The translations under genes and the position numbers were made by a program. A stretch of DNA of 47,260 nucleotides. Source: Azospirillum sp. 412522 (lineage in GTDB: Bacteria > Pseudomonadota > Alphaproteobacteria > Azospirillales > Azospirillaceae). The notes below the pieces were generated by a model. That model searched no databases and was not told where the DNA came from. It saw nothing but the letters and a program-made list of their open reading frames with translations. The stretch is from contig NZ_RWIJ01000040.1 of NCBI RefSeq assembly GCF_019805165.1, positions 1 to 47,260 on the forward strand, read 5' to 3'. This document shows, piece after piece, positions 42,748 to 47,260 of the stretch (positions are counted from its first letter, which is position 1; every line of letters starts with the position of its first letter).

Positions 42748-44919
42748 TCAGATCTGCCCCAGCGTCTTGATGCGGGCCTTCGGGTGGATCTCGTTCTGCG
42801 ACATGACCACGGTCGCCGGCCGGAACCGCTCGACGATGGAGCGGACGAAAGGCCGGATCAGCGGGCTGGTCAACAGAACGGGACTCTCGCCCATCATGGC
42901 ATGTCGCTCGAAGGTTTGGCGGACGGAGGTGATGAACTGCTGCAGGCGGGACGGGGCCATCGTCAGCTGCCGGTCGTCGCCGTCGCCCACCAGCGATTCG
43001 GCGAACCCCTGCTCCCATTCGGGCGACAGGGTGACGAGGGGAATGAAGCCCATCTCGTTCGTGTTCGCGTCGCAGATCTGCCGGGCGAGGCGGGAGCGCA
43101 CATGCTCGGTGATCTGGGTGATGCTGCGGGTCTGGCTGGTCGCTTCGGATACCCCTTCCAATATGGTGGGAAGATCCCGGATCGAGACCCGTTCGGCAAG
43201 GAGATTCTGCAACACCCGTTGCAATCCGCCCACAGTGATCTGTCCGGGCACCACATCGGCGATCAGCTTCTGGTGTTCCTTGTCGGTCTCGTCCAGCAGC
43301 TTCTGCGTCTCGGTGAAGGACAGCAGCTCCGGCATGTTGTCCTTGATCAGCTCGGTCAGATGGGTGGTCACCACCGTCGACGGGTCGACCACGGTGTAGC
43401 CCTTGAACAGCGCCTCCTCGCGGTATCCCGGCTCGATCCAGATGGCGGGCAGGCCGAAGGTCGGCTCCACCGTCTGTTCGCCGGGCAGGCTCATGGCGTC
43501 GCCGCGCGGGTCCATGACCAGCAGCATGTTGGGCCGGATGTCGCCGCGCCCGGCCTCGATCTCCTTGACGCGGATGATGTAGGTGTTGGGCGGAAGCTGG
43601 AGGTTGTCCTGGATGCGCACCGCCGGCATGACGAAGCCGACCTCGCCGGCGATCTGCCGGCGCAGCCCCTTGATCTGGTCGGTCAGCCGGTGGCTTCCCG
43701 CCTGCGGCTGGTTGATCAGCGACAACAGGCCGTACCCCAGCTCCAGCCGGATCAGGTCGATGGCGAGCGCGGTGGCGATCGGCTCGTCCGGCGCCGGTCC
43801 GGCACCCGGCACGCCGCCCGGTCCGGCCCCGGCCGCCGCCTCCTCCGCCGCCGCTGCCTCTTCCGCCTCCTTCTTCGCGCGCAGGCGCGGCATGTACCAG
43901 GCGGCGAAGCCCACGGCGCCGATGACCGGGGCCAGCGTCAGGATCGGCATGCCCGGCAGCAGGGCCAGAACGCCGATGGCGCCGGCCGACAGGGCCAGCG
44001 CCTGGCTGTGGCCGGTCAGCTGCCCCACCACCGCCTTGTCGGTGGAGCCGCCCATGCCGGCCTTCGACACCAGGAAGCCGGCGGAGATCGAGATGACCAG
44101 CGCCGGGATCTGGGAGACGAGGCCGTCGCCGATGGTCAGCTTGGTGAAGGTGTCCAGCGCCGTCATCACCGGCATGTCGTGGCGCAGCACCGCGATGGTG
44201 ACGCCGCCGATGATGTTGATGAACATGATCATCAGGCCGGCGACCGCGTCGCCCTTCACGAACTTCGACGCACCGTCCATCGAGCCGAAGAAGGCGCTCT
44301 CGTCCTCCAGCTCCTTGCGCCGGGCCCGCGCCGTGCTCTCCTCGATCATGCCGGCCGACAGGTCGGCGTCGATGGCCATCTGCTTGCCGGGCATGGCGTC
44401 CAGGGTGAAGCGCGCCGCCACTTCGGCGATGCGGCCCGAACCGGCGGTGATGACCTTGAAGTTCACGATGGTCAGGATGGCGTAGATGATCACGCCGATG
44501 ACGAAGTCGCCGCCCATGACGAGGCTGGCGAAGGCCTCGATCACATGGCCGGCGGCCGACGTGCCCTCATGCCCCTGCGTCAGGATCAGGCGCGTGGAGG
44601 CCATGTTCAGCGACAGGCGGAGCAGCGTGGTGATCAGCAGGATCGTCGGGTAGGACGACAGCTGCAGCGGCTTCTCGATGAACAGCACCACCATCAGGAT
44701 CAGGATGGAGACGGTGATGTTCAGCCCCAGCATCATGTCGAGCATGACGCTGGGCAGCGGCATGATCAGCCCGACGACGACGATCAGGATGCCGATGGCC
44801 ATCGCCACGTCGCCGCGCTTCAGCGACGCCTTGGTGACCGCCCACATCTCGCCGAAGGCAGCCATGTTGCCGGGGCCGCTGCCCCCGCCTCCACCCGCAT
44901 TATGCTCGGTCAGCGCCAT
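42748..44919 (-). CDS. flhA: FlhA flagellar export-gate protein
   Basis: A 723-residue membrane component of the flagellar type III export apparatus. The N-terminal half has about eight spans and the FHIPEP signature (RIAEVAARFTLDAMPGKQMA, then IDADLSAGMI). The cytosolic half from about residue 360 binds export substrates and chaperones, and starts after an Ala/Glu/Pro-rich linker (KKEAEEAAAAEEAAAG). It ends with ...HPKARIKTLGQI. The length is normal for FlhA (about 690-720). The start ATG is followed by an acidic, Gly-rich N-terminus. It lies between the FlbD gene (40 bp upstream) and flhF. Confidence 0.95.
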   Translation of the reverse strand: MALTEHNAGGGGGSGPGNMAAFGEMWAVTKASLKRGDVAMAIGILIVVVGLIMPLPSVMLDMMLGLNITVSILILMVVLFIEKPLQLSSYPTILLITTLLRLSLNMASTRLILTQGHEGTSAAGHVIEAFASLVMGGDFVIGVIIYAILTIVNFKVITAGSGRIAEVAARFTLDAMPGKQMAIDADLSAGMIEESTARARRKELEDESAFFGSMDGASKFVKGDAVAGLMIMFINIIGGVTIAVLRHDMPVMTALDTFTKLTIGDGLVSQIPALVISISAGFLVSKAGMGGSTDKAVVGQLTGHSQALALSAGAIGVLALLPGMPILTLAPVIGAVGFAAWYMPRLRAKKEAEEAAAAEEAAAGAGPGGVPGAGPAPDEPIATALAIDLIRLELGYGLLSLINQPQAGSHRLTDQIKGLRRQIAGEVGFVMPAVRIQDNLQLPPNTYIIRVKEIEAGRGDIRPNMLLVMDPRGDAMSLPGEQTVEPTFGLPAIWIEPGYREEALFKGYTVVDPSTVVTTHLTELIKDNMPELLSFTETQKLLDETDKEHQKLIADVVPGQITVGGLQRVLQNLLAERVSIRDLPTILEGVSEATSQTRSITQITEHVRSRLARQICDANTNEMGFIPLVTLSPEWEQGFAESLVGDGDDRQLTMAPSRLQQFITSVRQTFERHAMMGESPVLLTSPLIRPFVRSIVERFRPATVVMSQNEIHPKARIKTLGQI

Positions 44920-44959
44920 GTCTGCTCCTGCCGCTCAGGCCCCGGTCCCGGACGCGCCG

Positions 44960-46534
<1,575 letters not shown>

Positions 46535-46538
46535 AGCC

Positions 46539-47260
46539 TTACGCTCCCACTCTCGGGGCTTCCCGGTCGAAATACTGGATCCGCTTTCCAGGCGGCAGGA
46601 CGGCGTTCAGGAGCATCTCCAGACGCCGCGGATTCTCCTGGCGCGCGATGGACACGGCGCCGATGGTGTAGAGGGTCTTGACCAGCGCGTCCTCCTCCGC
46701 CGCCCGCTCCACCTTGGCGGCGAGCGGGGACAGGACGACGTTGCCGAGCACGGCCCCGTAGAAGGTCGTCAGCAGCGCCAAGGCCATCGCCGGGCCGATG
46801 GCCGACGGGTCGCTCAGGCTGCCCAGCATCTGCACCAGCCCGACCAGCGTGCCGATCAGGCCCATGGCCGGCGCCACTTCCGACGCCCGGCGCAGCACGC
46901 CGGCGCTCTTGCCGTGGCCGCCGGCGGTCGCCTCGACCTCGCCGGTCAGCATCCGCTCGATGGCGTCGGGCGGCAGGCCTTCGGTGATCAGGGTGACGCT
47001 GCGGTGGAGGAAGGGCTCGCCGCGCAGTTCCGGCAGGACGTTGCGCAGGGTCTCCGGCCCGGCCCGGCGGGCGGCCTCGGCCAGCAGGATCACCTGCCGC
47101 GCCACGCCCTTGGGGTCGAGCGTCTGGTGGACCAGCACCGCCGCCGCGTTCCTCCAGGCCACCGCCACGTCGCCCAGAGAGAAGGAGGCGGTGGTGACCG
47201 CCAGCGTCCCGCCCAGCACGATCAGCAGCGACGGCGGATCGAGGAAGGCGCGGGCCGACC
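46539..47260 (-). CDS. motA: MotA-like flagellar stator subunit, N-terminus cut by window edge
   Basis: The frame is open to the window edge (FLDPPSLLIVLGGTLAVTTAS reads in from the edge), so the first residues are missing. At least 240 residues remain. Hallmarks of MotA/PomA: IVLGGTLAVT (span 2), the cytosolic segment with VLRRASEVAPAMGLIGTLVGLVQML (span 3) and SAIGPAMALALLTTFYGAVLGNVVLSPLAAK (span 4). The family Pro of span 3 (APAMGLIGT) is present. It conducts ions with MotB to drive the motor. The short 4-bp gap to flbD suggests one operon. A MotA/TolQ/ExbB-family relative is the broader alternative. Confidence 0.85.
   Translation of the reverse strand, partial: SARAFLDPPSLLIVLGGTLAVTTASFSLGDVAVAWRNAAAVLVHQTLDPKGVARQVILLAEAARRAGPETLRNVLPELRGEPFLHRSVTLITEGLPPDAIERMLTGEVEATAGGHGKSAGVLRRASEVAPAMGLIGTLVGLVQMLGSLSDPSAIGPAMALALLTTFYGAVLGNVVLSPLAAKVERAAEEDALVKTLYTIGAVSIARQENPRRLEMLLNAVLPPGKRIQYFDREAPRVGA

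Overview
The window has very GC-rich DNA, a flhA/flhF/flhG/flbD flagellar block, paoABC-type aldehyde oxidoreductase genes, many sugar- and phosphonate-type ABC transporters, and C/G-rich palindromic repeats. Together these suggest a soil or plant-associated alphaproteobacterium of the Azospirillum type (Rhodospirillales). That placement is inferred from gene style; no 16S rRNA or other taxonomic marker is present.

Layout. 1-7055: a truncated PHP/DUF3604 protein, an aldo/keto reductase, and a three-gene molybdenum hydroxylase operon (large, FAD and 2Fe-2S subunits overlapping by ATGA). 7056-10015: a glucose-type ABC importer (ATPase and two permeases) with no binding protein beside it. 10336-11352: a divergent Gfo/Idh/MocA dehydrogenase. 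11371-20235: a long minus-strand transport region. In transcription order it has a LacI regulator, a binding protein, two permeases, an ATPase, a CpdA-like phosphoesterase, a second binding protein and a fused double permease. Two 21-bp-spaced LacI-type operators lie upstream. 20545-20621: tRNA-Arg(CCG), with a partial duplicate of its core about 146 bp upstream.

20887-25396: an MHYT/HD-GYP cyclic-di-GMP phosphodiesterase, pyruvate kinase, aldose 1-epimerase and a possible 26-residue membrane peptide. 25741-38243: an accessory block of regulators and exporters: EamA permease/LysR, two TetR regulators, MATE, SDR, an RND adaptor and pump, and AraC/MFS. The SDR-MATE and RND operons diverge from a perfect 55-bp palindrome. 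A related site lies in front of one TetR gene, which makes this the best-supported regulatory circuit in the window.

38390-47260: a minus-strand flagellar block of a MotA-like stator (cut by the window end), FlbD, FlhA, FlhF, FlhG, a FliK-like protein and a QueF-like protein without the catalytic cysteine segment. FlbD is the expected late-flagellar transcription activator, FlhA the export gate, and FlhF/FlhG control placement and number. The QueF-like gene overlaps the FliK-like gene by 4 bp.

The observations most worth following are the QueF-like protein in a flagellar operon, the TetR/55-bp-palindrome efflux module, an inverted repeat pair that supplies the N-terminus of an ABC permease, the tRNA-Arg core fragment, and mutually exclusive hairpins in front of the aldo/keto reductase. 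No insertion sequence, integrase, CRISPR array, rRNA or known riboswitch was recognised.
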